64,000 nucleotides of DNA from Nymphaea colorata (taxonomy: Eukaryota; Streptophyta; Magnoliopsida; Nymphaeales; Nymphaeaceae): the NCBI RefSeq assembly GCF_008831285.2, contig NC_045151.1, positions 4,709,544 to 4,773,543 on the forward strand. The letters run 5' to 3'. Each line of letters starts with the position of its first letter. Position 1 is the stretch's first letter. The position numbers and the translations under genes are program-made. The notes beneath the pieces were generated by a model. The model searched no databases. It was not told the DNA's origin and saw only the letters and a list, made by a program, of their open reading frames with translations. This document shows, piece after piece, positions 51,846 through 64,000 of the stretch.

Positions 51846-54689
51846 TCAAATTTGAATCATTTGCATTTGCTGCACCAATGCTTGAACCATATCACCCATT
51901 GTGTACGTCTATGTCATCTTTGTTTTTAAATGATGTTCGAAGTCAGGTTTTTTGGCCAACTCTATTCTCTCAAAGTAAGCAGAAACACATGTTAGGAAAA
52001 CTTAGATACAAATACTCAAAATTTGGAAAGTGCAATTGGTAGGGGTAAAATGACAAGTGGCCTTCGATGTAAACAATGATATTGGAACCTAAAATTGTCA
52101 TTCTTGTCATGGTTGCATCGAAAATGTATGCAAAGATATTGAAACCTAAAATCGCCATTCTTGTTTTTTATACATCGAAACTTGACTTTGTTTTTTACTT
52201 ATGCATATAATGTTGCCTGAAACATTATTTTTCAATATCTTTCGGCTCACATATATTTTTTCTATAAATTTGATTGTTGAAGCTGGACAAATCCAAGTAT
52301 CATACAGAACTTGCAAATGCATGGTAGACGGGGCAGAGGCAAGGGAGCCGGCAGGGCTTTGTAATTTTTTAAAAGAATTCATTTATTGATTAATTATTTT
52401 TAGTATTACATGTTTTTGTTGTTGTTTGATGATTACAATTCGTTTTCTACTTGATAAGATATTATAAATTAAAATGTGAAAGTTATTTAAATGAGGTACA
52501 TGGCCTTTCTGCTTCACTTGGTTTAGACTTCAGGAAGACAGTTGGTCAGGATTACCCAGGCCTCCATGAGACAGGTAGACACAATGTAAGAACATTAGCA
52601 ATAACACATTTGTGGGTCTTTCTCAGTCCATTGTGAAGCAGAAAATGGAAAGGGAAGCGAGAATTCAGAAGGCATGTAGATTAATTCTATTCTACAGTCG
52701 GCACTTTTTGTAAGCAAAAGTATTGATCATGACATGGGATCACATAGCTGGAAGGAATTGTTTCATCGCCATTGGAACCATGGAACAATCAGCACTTTTC
52801 CTTACAATGACAATAGAATTATGTATACCTTCCTTCCTTTGCCATTTTTAGCTTCTCAATGGATGGACAAAGACCCACCAGTGGCTTATTGCTAATGTTG
52901 TTGTGTTGTGTATAATTCCTGTCTCATGGAGTCTTGGGTGCAGCTGACTAACCGTCTTCCCAAAGTCCAAGCCATGTGAAGCACCAAAGTCATGCATGTT
53001 ATACCTCATTTATTTTGGGTATAACCTTTATCAAGTCTGTCTCTCCCTTTACCTTCTACTAAATCACCTTTTGAGAAGAAAATGTAGAATATATATATAT
53101 ATATATATACAATCGGATTGCTAAAACTAGAAACCTGATTTTAAAAGGCAATCACAATTAATAGCATTGTTGATCATTTATTGTGTTTTTTTTTTACCTC
53201 CACATTCAAGAGTGAATAAAATGAAGTCACCACCACATGAGTGGATATACAAAAGTCTAGGAGAAAAATCGAGGCTCATTTATAGTTATATATCCGAAGT
53301 TATGGGGCTCAAATGAAAATTGTAAATAGTAAAGTGGATAAATGGATGATGCACTACATGGACTCCCCCATGGTGCTCAACAATTTCCACTCTCAAGAAT
53401 GAGCCATGGTACGGGCATAGGCACTCACCATCGGAAAAATATCAGGAATCTTTCCTTCCTCAATTTTTACTTTATTTATCCACTTGCTTGTTTTTCAGAA
53501 ATATTTGCGAGTGGAAGATCCGGACATGAGTTCTTGTGGACCCACTATGACAAACCCAGTCCCTACCTGAGAAAGAACTGCATAAAGTAAATGTGGTATC
53601 CAGCCAATGGTCAGCAACACAAACAAGCTTTATATTTTATCTCTTTCTTTAAAATTTTTTGTAGAGTTGTTTAGCAATTGGAGCATGAGTGTTCTCAAGT
53701 TGTGTTAAACTTTAGGATAGATTCATGAAACACTACCTTCATGAGACACTTCTTATCCTATATTAATTTTTTTCATATCTGATTTTCTCAGAAGCTTCAT
53801 TGGGATTATCCAATCCAAAAGGGACATACATTGACATCCTTACAGAGAATGAACCGTGGAGATAGGTTTTGAAAATAACAGAACACATCAAAACTCTTGA
53901 GATAGTATCACTCACTTTTTAAATTCACCAATCCTTCTGCACTAAAACAAATGTGCAAAAATGGTTCCCAAAGGCAATATGGCCTCACATAAAACAGAGT
54001 TTAGCGACCCATCACTCTTGTCCAACAGATAGTATGTAACCTATTCCTGATTGAAGTTTGAAACTGTTAGTAGATCAATCCGGTGAATAATTAATATCTC
54101 ACGATTATGGAAGTTGATATCAAGTTTCATGACTGATCTGATTTTAGAAATACAAGATTTGAATCTAGGTCCGAATGTGATTTCAAGGATCACCTAAAAA
54201 TGGATTTAAGTAATTGAAAGTGTAATGCATATGATATATATTCAAGAAATTCATAGCTTCTTTCTTGCATTAACTGAAATCCTAAACTTTTCTTCTTGAA
54301 AGAAGCATGGATGGAGCCATTATACATTTAACTACAGTATATATCAATTGAAAATGAGGACTATAAAACTGACTTATTGGTCAATTGGTTTGTAGATCAC
54401 AAGGTTCGACATTAGTTTTTTTCATCTTTGGCATAAATAATATAAATACTAATAATCATTATAGTACTTCAGCAGGTCTAACAGAATTTATTCTTGAAAA
54501 TATAAATCATAAATTGATCACCTTTTTGAAAAATTTATTTTATAAGTAACACCTCACTAAACATGTAACAAAATTAACTAAATGTCTCATGATCAAAGCA
54601 TTCATTGCCACAAATATTAATACTAAAATCTAACAGTTTCATTGTTGTTATCAAAGTCATTGTGACACAAGCTTTTTTACTTGTGCGTA
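51846..54689. repeat. Array unit U7 (type A, shortened)
   Basis: Counterpart of U1, sharing 'CTTGCAAATGCATGGTAG' (52,311) with U1 at 13,869. After 'ATGAAACACTACCTT' (53,726) it jumps to 'TCCTATATTAATTTTTTTCA', equivalent to U1 17,110. About 1.85 kb, including the GC-rich patch, has been lost. Confidence 0.75.
52490..53020. repeat. MAP65-derived hairpin H7
   Basis: The left arm reads HGLSASLGLDFRKTVGQDYP, then GLHETGRHN. The right arm runs from about 52,790 to 53,020. It is closest to H1, including the shared loop 'GATCATGACATGGGATCAC'. Confidence 0.78.
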
Positions 54690-55104
54690 TAGCTTGCACA
54701 TTTGAATAATTTTCTGCATTAGTGCTTGAACTATATCACCCATTGTATAATTCTATAACATATAGTTTTTACTTGTACGTATAGCTTCCAAATTTATACT
54801 TATGTATGTAATGTATATATATAGAAACCTGAATTTTTTTGCTTATGCATATAATGTTGACTGAAACATTATTTTACATTTTCCTTCCTGCTCACATATA
54901 TTCTTTCTATAAATTTGATGTTTGAAGGACAAATCCTAGTATTATACTGAGCTAGCTAAGGGTTTGATAAGGGTGATCTCAAGTTTTAATCACTGTTTTG
55001 CGAATGGACGGTAGTAGGGAGTGTCTCGAGTCTCAAAAACACGTTTAGTAAAACCACACCCTTTATCAAATCCAAAACCATTTATTTTAAAATTTTCAAC
55101 TTCA

Positions 55105-55690
55105 TAAAGTTCTTGAATATGTGAATGAGGTACGTGGCCTTTGTGCTTCACTGGTTTGGACTTCGAGAAGACATTTAGTCAGGATGACCCAAGCCTCCAT
55201 GAGACTGGTAGGCACAATGTACGAACATTGGCAATAACACACTGGTAGGTCTTTCTCAGTGCATTAAGAACCTGAAAATGGAAAATAAAGCATCAATTCA
55301 GAAGGCTTGTAGATTAACTGTATTCCACTGTCTGCATTTTTTTCTAAGCAAAAGTACTGATTGTGACTTGGGATCACGTAACTGAAAGAGCTGAAAGACA
55401 TTGTTTCCTCACTATTAGAACCATGGAACTTGTTCCTGCAGTAGCAATGAAGAAATTAGTACTTTTGCTTGCAATTAAAATAGAATTATACATTCTTCTG
55501 AATTCTTGTTTCCTTTCCCATTTCAGATTCTCAATGGATTGACAAAGAGCCACCACTATCTTATTGCTAATATTCTTACATTGTGTATAATTGCCTGTCT
55601 CATGGAGTCTTGGGTGCAGCTGACTAACCGTCTTCCATAACTCCAAACCAAGTGAAGCACAAAAGCCTTGTTATACCTCATTTATTTTGC
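55105..55690. repeat. MAP65-derived hairpin H8
   Basis: The left arm begins KVLEYVNEVRGLCASL, matching 'QKVLEFVSTVHDLCAVL' of Arabidopsis MAP65-1, then shifts frame. The right arm (minus) keeps KTVSQLHPRLHETGNYTQCK, then NISNKIVVALCQSIENLKWE in one open stretch and ends ...RR|MYNS at a donor-like site. Confidence 0.82.
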
Positions 55691-55758
55691 AAATAACCTT
55701 ATCATGTCTATCTTTATCTTTACCTTCTACTAAATCAACTTTTTCAGAAGAAAAATCA

Positions 55759-55868
<110 letters not shown>

Positions 55869-57523
55869 TCATATGGCTAAAAATGGGAAAATTGTCATTA
55901 AAAGACAATCACAATTAATAGCATTTGTGATGATTTATGTTGTCTTTTTTTTTACTTCCTCCATGCATGTGGATATAGAAAAGCTTGGGAGAAAAATGGA
56001 GGTTTATTTATAGGAATATATCCAAAATTAGGAGGCTCAGATGAAAATTCTAAAAAGTAAAGAGGATAAACCGATTATGCCAAGAGGGAATGATGCGGTG
56101 CATGGTCTCCCACTTGGTGCTCAATGATGTCCACTCTCAAGAACCCGACCCAATCATCATGGGTCCCATTGTACCTCCCTCTCCCAAGAGAAGAAGAAGA
56201 TGGGGATTGATGTGAGCATTTCATTTACCTGCATTCCACCAGAGATGAGCGGATGAAATGCACGGAAAGCTAGTAGTCACTAGTCGGTAGTGTTTTAATA
56301 AGCACGGCTACTAGGAATGAGAACCCGAGTTGAGAAAGTGGCCTGCAGAATCCTATAATAAGGCCTCCATTATATTCGATTCTAAGATTTAAAAGATCAG
56401 AACTGGTTTGTTTCTTGACAGGCTGATGCCATAATGAGCATTAGTGGTGTACTTTTGCATCATATTTTATTCCGATATGAAATTTCAGCTGCATGTTTAC
56501 ATATCTCGATGAATGGCTGTCTTTATCAGCATAGATGGCAGACCATTTCGTGGTGGGCAATGATGCAGTCTAGGCAACGGTTTTTTGTAGTACAAAGAGT
56601 TGTTCAGAATGGAAACTAGCTACTTATCAGTTCCCGTCTTGTTTATTGCGATAACGTTTATTAGAATGGGCACACGAATGGTTGTAGGTGGAGAGATTAT
56701 GAACACCAGCATTTGTGGTCAAATAGAAACAGGCATAGTGGTGCACATGTCATTAGATTTCAATAGCTTACGTGAGTGATAAAGTGTAGCCGGTCGACTA
56801 TGAGTCTGCGAACCGACAATTTTTTAACATATACGATTCGAATTCAATATATATGTAAGAGTACTAAGAAATTTGACATGGAATTAGACCTGGATTCTAG
56901 TTTCAAATGTAGAATTTGACTATACTTTTTAATGCTCTGTTCTTGTGTTTTTTCAAAATATATTCCAATTATTTTGATAGTGATCAATGAAATCTGGTTT
57001 GGTTCTTGTAAGTTCATGTACTTCTGCTTAACTTAGAGGTACCACCTAGGTTGTGTTTGCGAACCACAGAAATGAGATCGTCACCTAATATGTAAATCCT
57101 CGTACTCATGTTCCACCTGGTAACATATGACCCAATTGAGACATGTAATTGGATTGAGAAAAAAATATTTGCTCGAGAAAGAAGCATAGCTTTGAGATCC
57201 TTACTGCTGCTGAATTGCTATAAAATCCACTTCTTGTCTAAATAGTAAACTCTATGCAACTTGGATTTTCAATCCCAAATGACTGCCTCAAATATGAGAT
57301 CAAGGTGTTGGATCTACCCTAAAATTCAAAGTTCTAACAAATAGCAGATCTAAGATATTCAGATTTCAAATCTGCAAGAATGTAAAAATCAACAGATTTC
57401 ATGCCTGAAGGAGGGGTGGTCAGACTGATCCATATGAGAATCTCAGATGGGACCTCTCCTGCCATTGTGAGAGAGGCATCTGGTTTATGGTTTGCTGACC
57501 AGCAAAGATAGGCATTGTTTACG

Positions 57524-57834
57524 AGACACAGGCTATTTCAGGAGCCCTAAATCCTAAAAGATAGGATCTAAGATCCAAAGATCTGAAATCACCTTCGATC
57601 TCCAATGCAACCAAACGTGGCCGTAAAGACACAGGCTATTTCAGGAGCCCCAAATCCTAAAAGATAGGATCTAAGATCCAAGGATCTGAAATCACCTTCG
57701 ATCTCCAATGCAACCAAACGTGGCCGTAAAGACACAGGCTATTTCAGGAGCCCCAAATCCTAAAAGATAGGATCTAAGATCCAAGGATCTGAAATCACCT
57801 TCGATCTCCAATGCAACCAAACGTGGCCTAAGGG
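57524..57834. repeat. 103-bp unit repeated three times
   Basis: AGACACAGGCTATTTCAGGA starts at 57,524, 57,627 and 57,730, period 103 bp, with near-identical copies. Reverse-complemented, each unit begins GGCCACGTTTGGTTGCATTG, like the ends of many plant MITEs. The equivalent site in U2 (near 22,475) has none of it. Confidence 0.92.
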
Positions 57835-58548
57835 CTTCTCAATGGCATCAGAGTCATTCATTTGGTTGTTGATGTATCAATTTAATAGTTGGGATCAAGG
57901 GTAGAGTTGGGAATTTTATAACGGGTCAAACAAAAGTTTCAATTTTAACAAAAATGTAGATCACTTTTAAATTGTTTTTGAATGTATTAAACAATAATGA
58001 TTTTGAGATCTTTCTATCAATTGCATAATTTGACATTTTTTTCCCTATGTTGGGTTCCAGACTTGTTATAACAGTCTAGGTGGCCTCCACTTTCTTCAGA
58101 GAGATGCTCCCCAAACTGGTTGGTTCATTCATTGATGTGAAAGAGTCGCAAAATTTTTCTTTCGGCCATTTCATTTTTCTTAAAAGGAATGATTTTTTTC
58201 CTTAGTCATGTCAACAATTTATTATCAACAAAATCTACATCAATGTTGTCTAGTGAATCTCTTTTTTTCTCTCTATGTATAAGATTAATTACTATTTATA
58301 TATCTCCCTCTGTGTGTGTGTATATATATATATATATGTAGGTACTTGTGAGAATGTTTCCTTAGAGCACCTACTGGTTTAGCACCTACCAATTCTTTTC
58401 TCTCTCTCCCTCACTCACACACAGACACACTATACATATGTATAGTGTGAGAGAGAGAGAGAGAATATTAATATTAAAATCTAAAATTTCCATTAATGTC
58501 ATCAAATGCATTGTGACACAAGCTTTTCTTTTTTTTACTTATGCAAAC

Positions 58549-60907
58549 AGCTTCCAAATTTGAATCATTTGCTGCACTAGTGCCAGAACTATGTTGCCCA
58601 TTGTATAATTCTAAGATATATTTGTTTTTAAACAATGTACAATGTGAGGGGTCCTTTTGTCAACCCTATTATCTCAACTAAAGCACAAGCATAAGTTATA
58701 ATTTCATTACTAATAATAAATGCATTGTGAGACAAACTTTTTTAGTTATGCATATAGCTTCCAAATTTGAATCATTTGCTGCACTAGTGCTAGAACCATA
58801 TCACACATTGTGTAAGTCTGTCATTTAGTTTTTAAACAATTTTGGATGTGAGGGGTCTTTTAGCCAATTCTATTCTCTCAAATAAAGCACAAGCACATAT
58901 TAGGAAAACATAGGAACGAATACTCGAAGTTTGGAATGTACAACTAGTAGGGGTAAATGATAAGTTGCCTTTGATGTAAACAATAATATTGGCTGGACAA
59001 ATCCAAGTATCATACAAAGCTTGAAAGTGTATGGTAGCAGGGGAAGAGCCAAGGGGTCAGTAGGGGCCATGTAATTTTTTGAACTGTGTTTATTATTATA
59101 TGTTTCTGTTATTGTTTAATGATTACAATTCGTTTTCAAATTGATAAAAGACTATAAATTATTGTTTGTTTCACTTAGCTTGTAATATTTTTTGAGTTAT
59201 TTTTTTCTTATATTTGGGGCTTTTCACAAAATTCCACTATTTATGTTCCTCGATTAAAAAGTGATCCTAATTTGATGCAGTTCGATTTGACCCATCAAGT
59301 TTTAAAAAAATATTCAAGGATCTGGGGAACACATTTCAACTTGACTATCTTGAGTCAAAAAACACCTTTAGTGAAAAGATGCTCTTTATCAACTTCAATA
59401 CCATTTATTTAAAAATTTTCAACTTCATAAATTTCTTGAATATGTGAATGAGGACCATGGCCTTTATGCTTCACTAGGTTTGGACTTCATGAAGACAGTT
59501 AGTCAGGATTAGCCAAGCCTCCATGAGACAGGTAGACACAATGTAAGAACATTAGCAATAACACACTGGTGGGTCTTTCTCAGTCCCCTGGGAATCTAAA
59601 AATGGAAAAGTAAGCAAGAATTGTAATAACACAATGTTTCGTTGCTATTGGAACCATGGAGCTTGTTGGACATGCTCAATTGAGGAAAAGAAGCTATTGG
59701 TTTTGAGATTACGTAGTTCCTGCAGTACCAATGAAGCAATCAGTTACTTTTACTTATAATTACAATAGAATTATACACACCTTGTGAATTCTTGCATCCT
59801 TTTCCATTTTCAGCTTCTCAATGGATTGACAAAGACCCACCACTGACTTATTGCTAATGTTTGCATATTGTGTATAATTGTCTGTCTCATGGAGTCTTGG
59901 GTGCAGCTGACTAACCGTCTTTCTGAATTGGAACCAAGTGAAGCACAAAAGCCTTGTTATACCTCATTTATTTTGCATGTGACCTTACCATGTGTCTCTC
60001 CTTGACCTTTTACTAAATCACCTTTTGGGAAGAAAAATCAGAACACATACATATATATATATTGGATGGCTACAAATTGAAAACTTGTCATTAAAGACTA
60101 TCACAATTAACAGCATTGGCGATGATTTATGGTGCCTTTTTTGCCTTCCTCATTTTTCCACATGCAAGAGTGAATAAAATAAAGCCAACACCATGTGCGT
60201 ATATACAATAACGGAGTTGAAAAATGGAGGCTCACTTATACGAATATATCCTAAGTGTGAGGTGCGAAAGAAAAACCTAAAAAAGTAAAGTGAATAAATG
60301 GATTATGCTCAATGATATCCACTCACAAGAACCCGGTCCTATCCCCATGGGTCCCATTGTATGAACACATGCACTCACTCCTCATTCACTTTATTTCTCC
60401 AGGTGCTTATTTTACCATAAATTTGGAACACATAAGCATTCTCCCTCTAAAATCACAAGGACTTTCAGATCTGCATCCCACTTGGGTTGAGGATCCAAAT
60501 ACGATTTCTAATGGAACCAATATGACAAACCCATGTTCCACTTGAGAAAGAACTGCATAAATAAAATGCAGCCAATGGTAGGGTGTGCAGGAATGGCTAT
60601 GGTAGGGTAGAATCAAGAGAAATGTGTGGCTATGTATTATAAAACATAAATTTGTTCTTATCTAACACTATTTAAGTATTTAATGGTTCCAAATCACATA
60701 ATGCTAAGAAGAGACATGCCTTTTTTTGGCATTCTATGATTGACATACGACAACCTTAATTTGTGAGCCCTAAACCATGTTTGCATTTTATAGGGCACAC
60801 GCAAAACATGAAATGCTCCTTCCTTGGTAAGAAACTAAATAAGCCTTAAAGAGGACATTTGGTGAGAAAAACACTTGGTTATTTGGAATGTCATAACATA
60901 TACATAC

Positions 60908-60938
<31 letters not shown>

Positions 60939-62590
60939 ACCATGACTTTAGCATTTATATGTCAAAATGACAGTTGATTTTCTCTCTCCCGATGCCACCT
61001 TCCTTTCATGATTTTCTCAATCCCTTCCTCCATCCATCATTCACAAGTGTCGGTGGCTACCGCCCTCTCTTCCCAAAATCTGCTGGAGGTCCTCTTTTGT
61101 GTTAACAAAATATGGGTGGATTCCACCCATCTCCGCCACAGCCGCCTGGTGGCTCGGGACTCGGTGGAGTCTTGGCAGACTCGCTAGAGAGGTGCTGGGT
61201 GGAGATGTGTGAAATAATCCACCCATCTTCATCCTCTATCCCTCCTAGTTGTGTTAAACCAGGGATGCCACTTAACATAGGTGGGAGGGAGGAAGAGACA
61301 ATGAAGAAGGTAGGAATCAGTGAGAGAGAAAATGTTAAAAAAATTTAATTAAAAAAAAAAAAAGAGCTAGCATCTAGGTCAAAAGATCGGATGGCTCAGA
61401 TCATTCCGTACATGCCAATTAGATAACATCTGCAATACATCATCTCCAAAGAGGGTTTATGCAATAGTGAGACAACAAATGTTTGATGCAAAAATTCCCA
61501 CATGCATGATTTCCAAAATTTAAGGGCATTAGTTATAGGATATTCACTTAAAAATAGATCTAATCTGAATGTGAAATCCCATTGCATAATTATGTATATC
61601 TGAATCGAATTCGAACGTGTGACTTGATGCCAACTCTTAAATTAGAAGCTGATTTGGTTTCCTTATCCTATATTAATTTTTTTTTATATCTGATTTTTTC
61701 AGAGGGTTCAATGGGATTATCCAATCCAAATGGGACATACATTGACATCTTAATAGAGAATGGATCATAGAGATAGGCTAAGAAAATATCCATACACATC
61801 AACAAGCTTGAGCTATTTCACTCTCATTTTGAATTTATTAATTCTTTTGAAATAAAACAAAAGTACTACAATGGTTCCCATAAGCAATATGGCCTCACGT
61901 AAAACAGAGTTTTAGCGACCCATCACTCTTGTCCAACAGATAGTAAAATTTGAAACTGTTTAGTAGTTCAATCTAGTAGAGTAGTTCATCTCTCACGAGT
62001 TCAGAATTTGATATCAAGTTTCATGATTGAATCTCAAACTTAGTACTGATCTGATTTTAGAAATACAGGATTACAAAGACCACCTAAAAAATGGATTTAA
62101 GTAATTGAAAATATGATGCACATGATATATATTCAAGATATTCAATAGCTTCTTTCTTATATAAACTGAAATCCTAACTTCTCTTCGTGAAAAAAGAGCT
62201 TGGATGGAGCCATGACACATTTAACTGCAGCATATATTGATTGGGGATCAGGGCTATGAGAACTAATTTATAGGCCGATTGACCAATTAGTTGGTGATTC
62301 ACAAAGTTCGACATTAGTATTTTTCGTCTTTGGCATAAAAATGTAAATAATAATTACTCTACCACTTCACAAGCTATGAAATAATTTTTTTCATGAAAAT
62401 ATAAAATTATAGCTCATGCATCTTTTTGAAAATTTTATTTTATATGTATCATGTCGCTAAACATGTAATGAAATTAATTAAATGTCTCATAATCAATGCA
62501 TATATATATATATATAGCATTCACAAAAATTAATATTAAAATCTGAAATTTCCATTATTGTTATCAAATATGTTGTGACACAAATTTTTT
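58549..62590. repeat. Array unit U9 (type A)
   Basis: Counterpart of U3: the double start (58,549 and 58,757), hairpin H9, 'GAAAGTGTATGGTAGCAGGG', one GC-rich patch (61,000-61,330), and a jump at about 61,405 from 'GGCTCAGATCATT' to 'CCGTACATGCC'. The jump removes about 510 bp including a TA tract relative to U3. Confidence 0.75.
59434..59975. repeat. MAP65-derived hairpin H9
   Basis: The left arm begins LEYVNE. The minus strand of the right arm reads [35 protein letters not shown], then KDARIHK followed by GTGTGT. It is closest to H3. Confidence 0.78.
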
Positions 62591-63529
62591 TGCAAGTGCA
62601 ATAGCTTGCGAATTTGAATAATTTGCTACACTAATGCTAGAACTATATCACCCATTGTATAAATCTATGACATCTAGTTTTTAAGCAATGTTGGATGTGA
62701 CGGGTCATTTAGCCAACTCTATTATCTCAATTAAAGCACTGGCATAAGTTTTGAAAACTTAGATACAAATACATGAAGTTTGGAATGTACAATTGGTAGT
62801 GGTAAATGATAAATGGCATCCGATGTCAACAATAACATTGAAATCTAAAATTGCCATTCTTGTCATGATAGACACATCAAAAATGTCAACAACAATATCG
62901 AAACCTAAAATTGCCATTCTTGTTTTGATATATCGAAACCTGAGTTTTTTTTTTACTTATGCATATAGTGTTGCCTGAAACGTTATTTTCCAATATCTTT
63001 CCTGCTCACATATATTTTTTCTATAAATTTGGTCGTTGAAGGACAAATCCAAGTATCTTACTGAGCTTCCTAGTGGTGATCTCATGTTTTAATCAGTGGT
63101 TTGCAAAGGCATGGTAGCAGGGGCAAAGCCAAGGGACAGGGGTCATAGAAAAAATCTGTATGTAATTTCATTTACCATGTATAGAAGTTTTGAAAAGTTA
63201 TATTTCAACCCTCGTCAAAATTTTAAAACTATGGTTTGGCCATTCTAATAAAAAATTCCTAGTTCTACCTCTTCTTGGTTAATGATGGTACTTCTGGCAC
63301 TTGCTTTTGTTAAAAAATTCTATGTTATATGATATAGGGTTCATGGCTTTCACTTGACATTTGACATTCTTTGTGATTTTAATTACACAGTTTCTTGTTG
63401 TTACTATTTTGGTACCTTCACCTTCGAAGGTGATTTTGCTATTTTAGCAGTACATCACATGCCATCGCTGTAGTAATCCCTACCTTGAAACATATGGACA
63501 AGTTATAGATGAAAGGAATTGGTGCAGCG

Positions 63530-63999
<470 letters not shown>

Positions 64000-64000
64000 C

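Noticed and set aside
57524-57834. Three regular repeats as a CRISPR array
   Set aside because: Units are contiguous 103-bp copies with no unique spacers, in plant nuclear DNA.

Overview
This window looks like nuclear DNA of a flowering plant. The base composition is AT-rich, there are many long (TA)n tracts, and the first gene has canonical GT-AG introns. There is a Ty1/copia retrotransposon, a LINE remnant, a fragment of plastid psbC, and a broken TIR domain of a plant disease-resistance gene. TIR-NLR genes are absent from grasses and most monocots, so a non-monocot angiosperm is likely. I cannot name the species.

Positions 1-9,095 hold the only gene that looks intact: the 3' part of a very long coiled-coil gene related to Arabidopsis PICC (At2g32240). 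It has one 5.5-kb exon and two small 3' exons. The central exon contains a nine-unit internal repeat arranged as A-B-C three times, with spacings of exactly 154, 154 and 119 residues, all multiples of seven. Its last intron carries a recent 239-bp duplication. Positions 9,100-12,840 are quiet intergenic DNA.

From about 12,840 to the end, the window is a decayed array of complex units of about 3-6 kb. Units U1-U4 (13,420 to ~30,200) reappear in the same order as U7-U10 (51,846 to ~63,694), each set preceded by the same ~560-bp flank. This is best read as a direct segmental duplication of about 17 kb, with U5 and a partial U6 between the copies. Every unit carries a ~0.5-kb hairpin. By translation, both hairpin arms match one exon of a microtubule-associated protein of the MAP65/ASE1 family, including an exon/intron boundary. 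Ten such MAP65-derived inverted repeats are present. They are candidate sources of long hairpin RNA and small RNAs, which would need transcript data to show.

The array has been interrupted several times. U5 contains a TIR pseudogene (38,740-39,246). The sixth hairpin is split by ~9 kb holding a truncated minus-strand copia (about 41,040-42,720) and a complete but inactivated copia with 174-bp LTRs (45,061-49,341). A LINE fragment lies between the flank and U7. The tenth hairpin is broken by plastid psbC DNA at the right edge. Long (TA)n tracts recur at the same unit positions. Apart from the first gene, I see no intact protein-coding gene.
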